Assembly: GCA_015060485.1 (NCBI GenBank)
Contig: SUYI01000005.1
Location: 104,466-168,465 of the forward strand
Length of the DNA: 64,000 nt
From: Prevotella sp.
Lineage (GTDB): Bacteria; Bacteroidota; Bacteroidia; Bacteroidales; Bacteroidaceae
Direction of reading: 5' to 3'
Positions 54,460-64,000 of the stretch are shown piece by piece. How positions within the stretch are numbered: the first letter of the stretch is position 1; the number at the start of each line of letters is the position of its first letter. The notes below the pieces were generated by a model. That model was not told the origin of the DNA. It ran no database searches and saw nothing but the letters and a program-made list of their open reading frames with translations. A program made the position numbers and the translations under genes.

Positions 54460-57400
54460 ATGAACAAAAGATTTTTCAACCAACAAAACCTGACGAGAAG
54501 GCTCAGACTGCTTTCCGTCTTGTTTGCAATGCTGCTTATGCCGATAGGGGCGTGGGCACAGACAATTACTGTTGCGGGCGTTTCGCCAGATACGGACGGA
54601 AACTTTATTGATGAAGCCCATGAATTTATTACATCTGGAACAGTGACATTTGATGCAGGAGCGAACACCTTGACGCTGGACAATGCAACGATTACTGGAT
54701 CAATTGTAAAGACGGCTAATGAAGCAGGTGATCAGTTGACTATCAATTTGGTTGGAACAAATACCGTGAATGGTCAGATTTTATTCCAAAGTGAAGACCG
54801 AATGTATCCTGGTGATTTGACATTTACGGGAAGTGGTTCATTGAATATTGCATCAAACGATGAAAATGGTGTGATTGATGGAGTTTCTTCAGTAAATACG
54901 GATGAGGGCCTCTATATAGCAACAGATTCACCTAATCCTAATTGTCATAATGGATATTATACTAATAGTACAAATGCTGACGACAATTCGGTAAAGAGTT
55001 TAACGGTTTCTACAAGTGTTACCTATCCTATTTGGGTATATAATAGCGGCTCAAGCACAAAATACACTCAATTGACTGCAGCAAATTCGTCTACAAGTTC
55101 CCCTTTCTCTCCAGTATCAGACGATGATCATAGTGGTTCGGTATCATTTAATGGAACAACATTAACACTGAATAGTTTCAATTGTAAGGAAACTAATGGA
55201 AACTATGTTTTCTACATTGGAGAAAGCAAGAAAGAGCTGACTATTAATCTTGATGGCACTAGCTGTATTTTTGGGAATTGTTTCCATTACTTAACTGGCA
55301 ATAATACTTTGACATTCATAACTTCAGAATCAACGCCTGGCAGCCTTGAATTTACAACATCTCCTTCATTCTTGGGAGAAGTGACATTTGTATATTCAAG
55401 CGGATTAGGCTATTATTCTAATAAGATTTCTACTGACTGGCCACGACTCCAGATTGGAAATACGTATGTGAGAGGAACAGCCAGCACTATAGGAGGCTAT
55501 AGTAATGTTTCATTTGACGATGCGACGAACACCTTGACGCTTGGTGGCGTTACGATTGGTTCTCCGGCTGAAACAGTTACAGATATAGATGTATTTATCA
55601 AAAATTTGAATGTTGAGATTAGTGGTACAAATACTGTCTATGGTAGATTCTTTGGTTTTTATGAAGAGAATGGTAGTAAAGCCGGAACGATTACCTTTAA
55701 GAAAAAATCAGGTGCAGAAACTGCAGAGTTAACTGTTTCAGGAATTGGAGATGGTAACGGTCCTGTCACCAATTTTGCTTCATCTATATTGGGAGAAGGG
55801 TTGTATGTATCGGGAATAGACGATGACAACGAACCTGTTTCTACCTTAAGTTACCAAAATGGTGAATATTACAGTCCCACTGGCAAAATGGCAAAAACGG
55901 TAACGATTTCAGAGAATGAACCTGACACGAAGTTATGGATAGGAGAAACAGAAGTAACAAGCGCTAATGCAGAAGATGTGTTTCTTGATGGCAAAGTGTC
56001 TTACGATATGACAAATCAAATACTGTCGCTGAATGGTGCGACGATAGAAAATGAAATAGTTAGTAATGTAGGCACATTGACCATTGATTTAACCGGCTCG
56101 AACAGCGTTAAATATATCAGCGCGACTGGAAACGCTACAGCTTTGGCTTTCACTGGTGACGGAACACTTACTCTTGAGAATAGTGATGGTGTCATTTATG
56201 GCTTCTCGTCTGTAGACTTTGGAGATTTCAATCTGCAATCATCTGTACCAGGCATTCATTGGAGTGAAACCCACCATATTCTTTGTAATTATGATGATGA
56301 CATAGCAGAAAAGGTGACACTTACCAAAGATGCCGTGTATCAGCTGTGGATTAATGGCGTTCAAGTAACAGAAGCGAATAAGAATGGCATCACTGGTGAG
56401 GAAATCCAAAGTGGAGAAAGTACTTTAAATACCATCGAAGGAACGGTTAAGTTTACACCTGGTACCGAAAACGTCCTTTTGTTGAAAAAAGCTCAGTTGT
56501 CAGTTGTTGGAGGCGACGATGCTGGTCCTGCTATCGTTAGTGGACTTGATAATTTAACTATTCAGCTGGATGGCGATGGTAATGATATTGAGGCCGCCCG
56601 CAGTGATGTCAACTTTAGTGGCGCATATGGCAACTACATCGTAAAAAGCATCAACAGCAATGCTGTACTTACATTTACTGCATTGAGGGAAGATGCCTGT
56701 TTGTATAGCACCATTAGTTCCTCCCAATATGCCTATGCTCCATTTAACGGGTTCTCAAATATAGTTTATAATGGCAATTTAGTGTTGATGGCTACAAGTA
56801 CAGACTGGCAGTGTTTGAAGAATCTGTCTACGCCTTCTATAAGTCCAGATGGTTCTACGTATTATCTCAGTCAAGAGGATGATCAACTTGATGGAGTTAA
56901 GATATATTATACAATAGATTATGTAAATGGTGAAGACGTTACTACACCCACACTTTACAAAGATAACGAGGGGTTGACAATCTCTGGTCCTTGTACGTTG
57001 ACTGCCTATGCAGAGTATGTACAGAATGGTGTGACAAAGAATAGCTCTAATCTCAAAGCCAAGTATTTTGGCCCTGCAGAAGATCCGATGCGACTGGTGT
57101 ATGGTGCAGATCCTGTTGACTTCGTCTTGGCTCCGGCTATTGAAGAAGGGGATGGCATTATAATTAATGGCATTGAGGCAAATGTCACCTATAGCTCTAC
57201 TACAGGAAAGGTTTCGTCAGAAACTCTTGGCAGTCATGGTGCCGTTGTTTCCTTGGGTTATCAGGATGAGACTATTCAGACCACCTTGCTGAATAATTAT
57301 TTCAACATGAGCTTCGATGTCGTTCCGCCTGCTCCGACTATTGGACTTGCTGAAGGAACTTACTCCAGCACGCACGAAGCGATTACGGTTACAAGTGACG

Positions 57401-59703
57401 GATTGGCAAATACGACTATCAAATACCAATGGGATGATGACGACGAAGAGGATTATCCTGAGACAGGCATTCCTTTCCAAGCCGGTACACTGAAGGCATG
57501 GGTTGTATATAACGGTGGCGATACACCTGTGTCTAGTGACATAGTATCTGCTACTTATACCTTGCTCCAAGATCCTGGTTTGGACTTCGTTGTGGGAGAT
57601 AACCCTGTGGAAGAAGATGTGAACTATACTATTGGCGGCTCTAGCAATCCGACGCTGCCTACATTGCAGAAACCTGAGGGCGTGACGGTGACGTATGCCA
57701 GTTCCAATACAGGAGTAGCGACTGTTGCTACTGACGGAACAGTGACCCCCGTAGGTGTCGGTTATACGACGATTACCGCAACGTCGACAGCTACAAGTGA
57801 GTATGAAGCAGGTGAAGCATCTTATACGTTGAATGTCTATAAGGACCTGTCGCATAGCAGTATTACTGTTGAGGTGGCTAATGTAACCTACAATGGACAA
57901 GCCAAGACTCCTACTGTAACTGTAAAGGATGGCGATAAAGTTTTAATGTATGGAGAAGATAATGGAGACGGAACACTCCTATATGAATACAAGGTAGAGT
58001 ATGCTAACAATACCAATGCTGCGTCGGCTACTGCTGAGACAGGAGCTCCTACGGTTACTGTGACAGCTTATACAGATGATGATTTTTCGGAATCACACAT
58101 GGAGGTTACTCATTATAGGGGTTCTACGACGAAGACCTTCACCATATCTCCTATGAGCATTAGTACTGCAACAGTCAGTGTTGATGCTACGCAGACGTAC
58201 ACCTATACGGGTTCAGAAATCAAACCTAGTGTATCGGTTTCCATCTATTTGACGGAAAATGCAGAGAATATTACAACCTTGACGGAAGGAACGGACTATA
58301 CCGTCACTGGTTATGCGAACAACACCAATGCCGCTACGGCCACCAGCGAGAATGCTCCTACAATAACTATAACAGGTAAGGGTAACTTCACAGGTACGGC
58401 AACAGGTACATTTACCATTGATAAGGCTGACCTCGGTAATGTAACGATTGCTGAAATCGCAGACCAGACATATACGTGTTCTCAGATTAAGCCTGCCGTG
58501 ACGGTGACGTTCAACGGCAATGCAGTCGCTGAGGATGAATACACCATTAGTTACGGTACGAACACCGATGTTGGCGAAGGTACGGTAACGCTGACGTCGG
58601 AGGGCAAGAACTTCTCGACGACGAGCACGAAGGGGGCAACGTTTACGATTGTTGCCAAGGAGCTGACTACTTCAATGGTTGCAGATATTGCAGCTCAGAT
58701 CTATAACGGTACAGAGTTAAAGCCCGCATTGACGGTAAAGGATGGTGAAACGACCTTAGAGGAAGATACTCACTACGAAGTGACCTATTCGAACAACAAG
58801 AATGTCGGTACGACCGCCAAAGCGACTATCACTGGTAAGGGTAATTATAGTGGTTCTATCGACAAGATGTTTACCATTAACAAAGCCCAGCTGACGGTGA
58901 CGCCTGACGATAAGACGTATAACGTAGGAGACGATATTACGTTGACTGTCAGCTATGAGGGCTTCGTGAATGGTGAAACTGAGACCGTTTTGACAACTCA
59001 GCCTTCTGCAAGCTATGGTACAGCTGATGTCACCAAACCAGGCAGCTATGAGATTACTGCCAGTGGCGGTGTGGCTCAAAACTACGATTTCATCTATAAG
59101 ACGGGTACGCTGACTGTTAACCGCCAGCTGAACGTCAGCTTCAGTGCTTCGAACACGTGGGCTACCTATTGCGGTACTGAGAATCTGTCAACGCCTGAAG
59201 GTTTGAAGGCTTATCAGGTGACGGCGGTTGAAGGCGCAACGGTAACGATATCGGAAATTGGTTATATTCCCGCGAATACTGCCGTACTGCTGCAGAATGT
59301 TTCTAACAACAATACATGGTCTAACATTGCTGCCAGTGCGTATACGGGTGCTACCTCGACGTTTGAGAACAATAAGTTGATTGGTACTGCATCGGCTGTT
59401 GACGTGAGCACTATCACAGGCGGAACGGTGTATATATTGGTTAACAATATGTTTAGGCGTTCGACGAGTGGTTCGATTCCTGCCAATCGCGGCTATCTGG
59501 TGGTTGCAACGTCCAGCAACGCCCCGCAGCTGAGCATCAGCATTGGCGACGACACCACCGGTATCGGTATGGTGGGTTGCGATTCTGTCGCAACTGACAA
59601 CGATGAGTGGTACACGCTGGACGGTCAGAAGCTGCAGCAGGCTCCTACCCAGAAGGGTCTCTATATCAAGAATGGTAAGAAGGTTATTATCAACAAAAAG
59701 TAA
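54460..59703 (+). CDS. Large secreted repeat protein: N-terminal repeated beta modules, Ig-like/MBG repeats, T9SS-like C-terminus
   Basis: 1747 aa; signal peptide ending GAWAQ; repeated NTLTL-N-ATI modules; TYNGQAKTPTVTVKDG-type repeats; C-term WYTLDGQKLQQAPTQKGLYIKNGKKVIINKK. Confidence 0.88.
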   Translation: MNKRFFNQQNLTRRLRLLSVLFAMLLMPIGAWAQTITVAGVSPDTDGNFIDEAHEFITSGTVTFDAGANTLTLDNATITGSIVKTANEAGDQLTINLVGTNTVNGQILFQSEDRMYPGDLTFTGSGSLNIASNDENGVIDGVSSVNTDEGLYIATDSPNPNCHNGYYTNSTNADDNSVKSLTVSTSVTYPIWVYNSGSSTKYTQLTAANSSTSSPFSPVSDDDHSGSVSFNGTTLTLNSFNCKETNGNYVFYIGESKKELTINLDGTSCIFGNCFHYLTGNNTLTFITSESTPGSLEFTTSPSFLGEVTFVYSSGLGYYSNKISTDWPRLQIGNTYVRGTASTIGGYSNVSFDDATNTLTLGGVTIGSPAETVTDIDVFIKNLNVEISGTNTVYGRFFGFYEENGSKAGTITFKKKSGAETAELTVSGIGDGNGPVTNFASSILGEGLYVSGIDDDNEPVSTLSYQNGEYYSPTGKMAKTVTISENEPDTKLWIGETEVTSANAEDVFLDGKVSYDMTNQILSLNGATIENEIVSNVGTLTIDLTGSNSVKYISATGNATALAFTGDGTLTLENSDGVIYGFSSVDFGDFNLQSSVPGIHWSETHHILCNYDDDIAEKVTLTKDAVYQLWINGVQVTEANKNGITGEEIQSGESTLNTIEGTVKFTPGTENVLLLKKAQLSVVGGDDAGPAIVSGLDNLTIQLDGDGNDIEAARSDVNFSGAYGNYIVKSINSNAVLTFTALREDACLYSTISSSQYAYAPFNGFSNIVYNGNLVLMATSTDWQCLKNLSTPSISPDGSTYYLSQEDDQLDGVKIYYTIDYVNGEDVTTPTLYKDNEGLTISGPCTLTAYAEYVQNGVTKNSSNLKAKYFGPAEDPMRLVYGADPVDFVLAPAIEEGDGIIINGIEANVTYSSTTGKVSSETLGSHGAVVSLGYQDETIQTTLLNNYFNMSFDVVPPAPTIGLAEGTYSSTHEAITVTSDGLANTTIKYQWDDDDEEDYPETGIPFQAGTLKAWVVYNGGDTPVSSDIVSATYTLLQDPGLDFVVGDNPVEEDVNYTIGGSSNPTLPTLQKPEGVTVTYASSNTGVATVATDGTVTPVGVGYTTITATSTATSEYEAGEASYTLNVYKDLSHSSITVEVANVTYNGQAKTPTVTVKDGDKVLMYGEDNGDGTLLYEYKVEYANNTNAASATAETGAPTVTVTAYTDDDFSESHMEVTHYRGSTTKTFTISPMSISTATVSVDATQTYTYTGSEIKPSVSVSIYLTENAENITTLTEGTDYTVTGYANNTNAATATSENAPTITITGKGNFTGTATGTFTIDKADLGNVTIAEIADQTYTCSQIKPAVTVTFNGNAVAEDEYTISYGTNTDVGEGTVTLTSEGKNFSTTSTKGATFTIVAKELTTSMVADIAAQIYNGTELKPALTVKDGETTLEEDTHYEVTYSNNKNVGTTAKATITGKGNYSGSIDKMFTINKAQLTVTPDDKTYNVGDDITLTVSYEGFVNGETETVLTTQPSASYGTADVTKPGSYEITASGGVAQNYDFIYKTGTLTVNRQLNVSFSASNTWATYCGTENLSTPEGLKAYQVTAVEGATVTISEIGYIPANTAVLLQNVSNNNTWSNIAASAYTGATSTFENNKLIGTASAVDVSTITGGTVYILVNNMFRRSTSGSIPANRGYLVVATSSNAPQLSISIGDDTTGIGMVGCDSVATDNDEWYTLDGQKLQQAPTQKGLYIKNGKKVIINKK

Positions 59704-59718
59704 TAGGAGGACATGATG

Positions 59719-62700
59719 ATGAAACAATATATGAAATCAGTAATGACAATGGCCTTGATGCTTCTGTTTACCTCAGGAGCATGGGCTGCCGACGTGACTA
59801 TTAAGAAGCAGCTGAACGGTACGGCTACTGAGACGGGAACGGCGACAAAAAGCATCAGTGAAGGTGTGTGCACCCTGACGGTGACACCCCCCGCCGGAAG
59901 CTATGTGACCAAAGATTTTATCACGGCATATGCAGTGTGGAATGGTAATATGGCACAGACTCCTCGCCGCAATCCGGGATTGGTAGATAATCCCATTGCG
60001 GTTACGGCGTCGGATGCTAGTGCTGACCCCAGCGGCGAGACGAAATATACGCTCACATTGCCTACTGACGGCAGTGATGTCGAGGTGACGGTCAACTTCC
60101 AGTCGCGCAAGCTGCTGACGCTGGATATGGTTGAAGATATTGACGATTTTATCTTCAACTGGGAAGGTCATGAACCGGAATTGATAATTAAGGACGGAAA
60201 CGACGATCTGGTAAAAGGTACACACTATACCGTTGAGTTATCGGACACCGTGAATGCCGGTACGGCTAAGGCAACGATTACCGGTAAGGGTATCTACACG
60301 ACCATCAGTGATGGTGCCACGTCTATCGTAAAGACGTTCACCATCAATCCGATGGATTTGTCGGAGGAAGAAATTGTTGGCGAATTGACTGCTACCAATT
60401 TTGAATATGACGGTGAAAAACACATGCCTGCGTTGGGCGGAATATCCTATAATAACCACAATTTGGTAAACGAAGTGGACTATTGGTTAGCGTATCCTGA
60501 CAGCGTCAATGCAGGTATTGGTAAGGAGACTGAAGTGGGTGGTGCAAGTGGTCCCAGATGCGAGATTACTGGTAAGGGTAACTTCACAGGTAAAGTAATC
60601 AGGTATTATACCATCGCCCAGGCCGACTTCAACGTTGAGATTGCTGATATTCCGGAGCAGACTGCCACTGGCGAGCCGATTGAACCAGAGCTGACGGTGA
60701 CGTTTAAGAATACAAACAACAAAACAATCACTGTCGATGCCAGTGACTACACGGCAGAATACAGCAACAATGTGAACCCCGGAACGGCAACGGTGATACT
60801 GTCGTCGACGGGCAATAACTTCAAAACGGAGCTGACGCAGACGAAAACGTTTATTATTAACGGCATCGAAAACTATCTTTCTATCAAGGACGGAGAGGCT
60901 TTCTTGTCGAAACTCAGAGTGACGAATGGCAATACGTTTGACGTCAAGGCGCATTATCAGGTAGTTTGTCCTGAGGACATCCCAGCGGCGGATTTGACTT
61001 GGAAATCTGATGATGAGACTGTTGCATCAGTTAACAATAACGGCGTGATTACTGCTGAGGGATATGGTAATGCAAAAATTACTCTCGCTTACGCGGGAGG
61101 TGGCAAATACGCGGAGGATACTTATGATTTCTACGTGGATGCCGCACCAAAGACTCCGACCGTTAGCTTGCCCGCTGGTGCTTATCCGTCGGATCAGGGC
61201 GCGATTACGATGACCAAGGAGAATGTCGCCGGCATGGCCATCAGCTATACGTGGGATGACATTACTGGTGACAATGCTGCAGCATGGAGTAATTACGCGG
61301 ATGAAGGTGTTGCATTCCAGGAAGGAACCCTGTCGGCAAGGGTAGGGTACACCTTTACAAAGGGGGGTATTACGAGTACCGTATATAGCGACACTGTCTC
61401 TGTGGCTTATACTTATTTGATTGATATTGCCACTTGTACGGTTACCGGCAATGATGACCAGACCTATAATGGCGCGGCCCACACTCCTGAGCTGACGGTT
61501 ACTCCTGCAGGAGGTGGAACAGCCTTGACGTTAGACACTGACTATACGGTAAGCTACAAGAAAGGCGACGCTGCTGTTGAGTCAATGATTGATGCTGGCG
61601 ACTACACGATAGTCATTACCGCCAAAGAGGGCTCTCTCTATGAAGGCTCGAAGGAAGTGGACTTCACCATTATCCCGAAGACGATTGTTGCCGACTGGGT
61701 GACGCTGGCGCAGGATACTTATGACTATACTGGTGAGGAAGTCAAGGCGGAAGTGAAAGTGACGGACAGTGACAGGGGTGTTGACCTGACGTTGGATACC
61801 GACTTTACCGTAGCCTATTCGAACAATGTCGCTGTCGGTACAGCTACGGCATCAGTGACAGGTACAGGCAACTATACTGGTTCTAAAACGGCGACATTCA
61901 CCATTGGTGCAGCCGACATTACCGACCTTTATGACATTTCGTTGGATGAGACGAGTTATGTATATGATGGAACTGAGCACAAACCTGCTGTAGTCTTTAT
62001 GATGGATAACGAACCTGTTGACCTGTCTTCTGACGACTACGAGGTGTCTTATTCGAACAACGTGAATGTGGGTTCTGCAGATGCAACGACGGGTGCTCCC
62101 ACGGTAATTGTTAGCGGTAAGGGTAACCTGACGGGCAGCAAGACGCTGACGTTCTCGATTACAGCAATGAGTCTGGAAAACGCAACGGTTACTGTAGATG
62201 CCAGTCAGACTTATACCTATACGGGTTCGGAAATCAACCCCAATGTGACAGTATCGCTGTATTTGAATGACGTATTGACAACGCTGACGACTGACGACTA
62301 TACGGTAAGCTACACAAACAACGTGAATGCTGCAACAGCAGATGCTGAGACGAATGCTCCTACGGTGACAGTGACTGGTAAGGGCAACTACACGGGTTCG
62401 GCATCCGGAACGTTTACCATCGAAAAGGCTACTCCCATCATTACCTTCGTGGAGGCGAGCTATTCGGCTACACTGGGTGAGACATTCACATCGCCTGCTA
62501 CTGTAGATAATTGGGATGTAAGTCCAACTACATCATCGAACACGAGTGTGGCGACGATATCAGAAGGTCTGATTACGCTTGTTGGTGTCGGTACGACGAC
62601 CATCACTGTTACTTATGCTGGCGACGCCAACCATAACAGTGCGACGGGCAGCTATGAGCTTGTTGTGTCAAGTGCTCTCGGCATCACGTTCGAAGGCAGT

Positions 62701-63255
62701 AATTTGTGGGCTTCGTATTACGCTACAGAAACTTTGTCTGTTCCTGATGGCCTGACAGCATACGTAGTCAACGCCGTCGACGAAGAAACTGGATCAGTGA
62801 CCGTAGCGTCTGTCGACTATATTCCTGCTAACAATGCTGTTTTGCTGAAGCGTGCCAACGATGGTGCTGCCAGTGGTTATACAGCCGTAGCATATACAGG
62901 AACTACTGCAACTGTCTCTAACTTGTTGGGCGGCTCGATAAATACTACTGCCATTAGCAGCTTTGGTAATAATCCTGTTTATGTGCTCTTCAACGATAAG
63001 TTCAAACGTGCTATCAGTGGAACGATTCCTGCACGCCGTGCCTATCTGGCTCTTGGTGCTGCTATTGCTTCAGCAGGTGCTCCACAATATCTAACTATTG
63101 TTGACGGCAACACCACTGCAATAGAAACGCTGGCTGTTGACGACAGTAACGACAGCTGGTACACTATCGACGGACTCAAGCTGAACGGCAAACCCCAGCG
63201 TAAGGGTCTATATATTATTAAGGGTAAGAAAGTTTATATCAATAACAACAAATAA
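59719..63255 (+). CDS. Second large surface protein of the array (track start 59713)
   Basis: Signal peptide MTMALMLLFTSGAWAADVT; Ig-like/MBG repeats; C-term WYTIDGLKLNGKPQRKGLYIIKGKKVYINNNK; AGGAGG at 59705-59710 favours 59719 or 59716 as start. Confidence 0.87.
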   Translation: MKQYMKSVMTMALMLLFTSGAWAADVTIKKQLNGTATETGTATKSISEGVCTLTVTPPAGSYVTKDFITAYAVWNGNMAQTPRRNPGLVDNPIAVTASDASADPSGETKYTLTLPTDGSDVEVTVNFQSRKLLTLDMVEDIDDFIFNWEGHEPELIIKDGNDDLVKGTHYTVELSDTVNAGTAKATITGKGIYTTISDGATSIVKTFTINPMDLSEEEIVGELTATNFEYDGEKHMPALGGISYNNHNLVNEVDYWLAYPDSVNAGIGKETEVGGASGPRCEITGKGNFTGKVIRYYTIAQADFNVEIADIPEQTATGEPIEPELTVTFKNTNNKTITVDASDYTAEYSNNVNPGTATVILSSTGNNFKTELTQTKTFIINGIENYLSIKDGEAFLSKLRVTNGNTFDVKAHYQVVCPEDIPAADLTWKSDDETVASVNNNGVITAEGYGNAKITLAYAGGGKYAEDTYDFYVDAAPKTPTVSLPAGAYPSDQGAITMTKENVAGMAISYTWDDITGDNAAAWSNYADEGVAFQEGTLSARVGYTFTKGGITSTVYSDTVSVAYTYLIDIATCTVTGNDDQTYNGAAHTPELTVTPAGGGTALTLDTDYTVSYKKGDAAVESMIDAGDYTIVITAKEGSLYEGSKEVDFTIIPKTIVADWVTLAQDTYDYTGEEVKAEVKVTDSDRGVDLTLDTDFTVAYSNNVAVGTATASVTGTGNYTGSKTATFTIGAADITDLYDISLDETSYVYDGTEHKPAVVFMMDNEPVDLSSDDYEVSYSNNVNVGSADATTGAPTVIVSGKGNLTGSKTLTFSITAMSLENATVTVDASQTYTYTGSEINPNVTVSLYLNDVLTTLTTDDYTVSYTNNVNAATADAETNAPTVTVTGKGNYTGSASGTFTIEKATPIITFVEASYSATLGETFTSPATVDNWDVSPTTSSNTSVATISEGLITLVGVGTTTITVTYAGDANHNSATGSYELVVSSALGITFEGSNLWASYYATETLSVPDGLTAYVVNAVDEETGSVTVASVDYIPANNAVLLKRANDGAASGYTAVAYTGTTATVSNLLGGSINTTAISSFGNNPVYVLFNDKFKRAISGTIPARRAYLALGAAIASAGAPQYLTIVDGNTTAIETLAVDDSNDSWYTIDGLKLNGKPQRKGLYIIKGKKVYINNNK

Positions 63256-63270
63256 GGAGGGCGTATAATT

Positions 63271-64000
63271 ATGAAACACAATCTGAAGTATGTGATTTCT
63301 TTGGTGTTCATGCTCCTGTTAACACAGGGCGCATGGGCAGACCCAACCGTAACAATCATCAAGAAGTTGAATGGTTCGATTGCTGCTACCACATCGCCAG
63401 GAGAAGTAACTCGGGCAATTGCCGACGGCACGTGTACCCTGACAGTGACACCCGCACAAGGCAACTATGTCACCAAGGATTTCATCACTGTTTATTCTGT
63501 GGTGACTGGAAATGTGGCACAGACTCCAAGAAGAACGCCCGATTTGGACAACGAACCCATTGAAGTTCGTAATGCAGGTGAAAACACCGACCCCATTGGT
63601 GTAACTACTTATGAGTTTACTATGCCGGCAGATGGTAGCGATGTGGAGGTGACGGTTGACTTCCAAAGCTTGATAGCTATCGAGCCTACAGTGACGCTAG
63701 AAGGATGGACGTATGGTTCTGATCCCAATGAACCAGTGGTGGAAGGCAATACGGGTAATGGTGCTGTGACATTCACATACGCCCCCAAAGGCGGTACTTC
63801 TTTTACCTCTGATGTTCCGACAAATGTTGGTGACTACACGGTGAAGGCTTCTGTCGCTGCCTCAGGAAAATATGCTGCTGGCGAGGCTACTGCTGATTTC
63901 ACTATTGCAAAAGCAAACGCCACGATTACGGCAGCCCCAACGGCCAAGGATTTGACCTATACGGGCGAGGCTCAGGCGTTGGTGGAGGCAGGAACTGTTA
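63271..64000 (+). CDS. Third paralogous surface protein, truncated by window end
   Basis: MKHNLKYVISLVFMLLLTQGAWADPTVTIIKKLNGSIAATT...GTCTLTVTPAQGNYVTKDFITVYSVVTGNVAQTPRRTPDLDN, matching the N-terminus of the preceding protein; open to 64000. Not in the ORF track. Confidence 0.88.
   Translation, partial: MKHNLKYVISLVFMLLLTQGAWADPTVTIIKKLNGSIAATTSPGEVTRAIADGTCTLTVTPAQGNYVTKDFITVYSVVTGNVAQTPRRTPDLDNEPIEVRNAGENTDPIGVTTYEFTMPADGSDVEVTVDFQSLIAIEPTVTLEGWTYGSDPNEPVVEGNTGNGAVTFTYAPKGGTSFTSDVPTNVGDYTVKASVAASGKYAAGEATADFTIAKANATITAAPTAKDLTYTGEAQALVEAGTV

Noticed and set aside
1-64000. tRNA/rRNA genes, transposases, phage genes, toxin-antitoxin or restriction systems
   Set aside because: Looked for in intergenic regions and ORFs by eye; none recognised. 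A tRNAscan/Infernal run would be needed to exclude small RNAs.

Overview
The window looks like a Bacteroidales chromosome segment, most like Prevotella and relatives. This rests on protein families (DUF4270, TonB-dependent receptor with carboxypeptidase-like domain, methylmalonyl-CoA decarboxylase set, Wzx/Wzy exopolysaccharide genes, MBG/Ig-like surface proteins with a T9SS-like C-terminus) and on TTTG-N19/20-TAnnTTTG promoters. No rRNA, tRNA, CRISPR array, transposase or phage module was found by eye. Main blocks: (1) 1-10.9 kb, minus strand: exopolysaccharide locus with flippase, three GT2s, polymerase, Wzc-like protein, short TolC-like protein, initiating sugar transferase with a pseudo-receiver domain, and a response regulator. 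(2) 11-17.7 kb: xylulokinase, butyrate kinase/phosphotransbutyrylase, GDP-fucose synthesis. (3) 17.8-48 kb: mostly housekeeping and metabolic genes, plus two small ORFs (43 and 49 aa) missing from the ORF track. (4) 49-53.7 kb: AraC regulator followed by a SpoIIE-type phosphatase, RsbW-like kinase, STAS protein and an orphan HATPase, i.e. a partner-switching module with no sigma factor beside it. (5) 54.4-64 kb: tandem array of at least three large repeat-rich surface proteins, the last running off the window. Cross-cutting oddities: several intercistronic gaps consist almost entirely of 8-10-nt tandem repeats; a dispersed promoter-bearing repeat occurs twice; a 38-bp perfect palindrome is nested in longer inverted repeats; one tandem GT2 copy has lost its catalytic motifs. 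All product names come from reading the sequences by eye; no database search was run.
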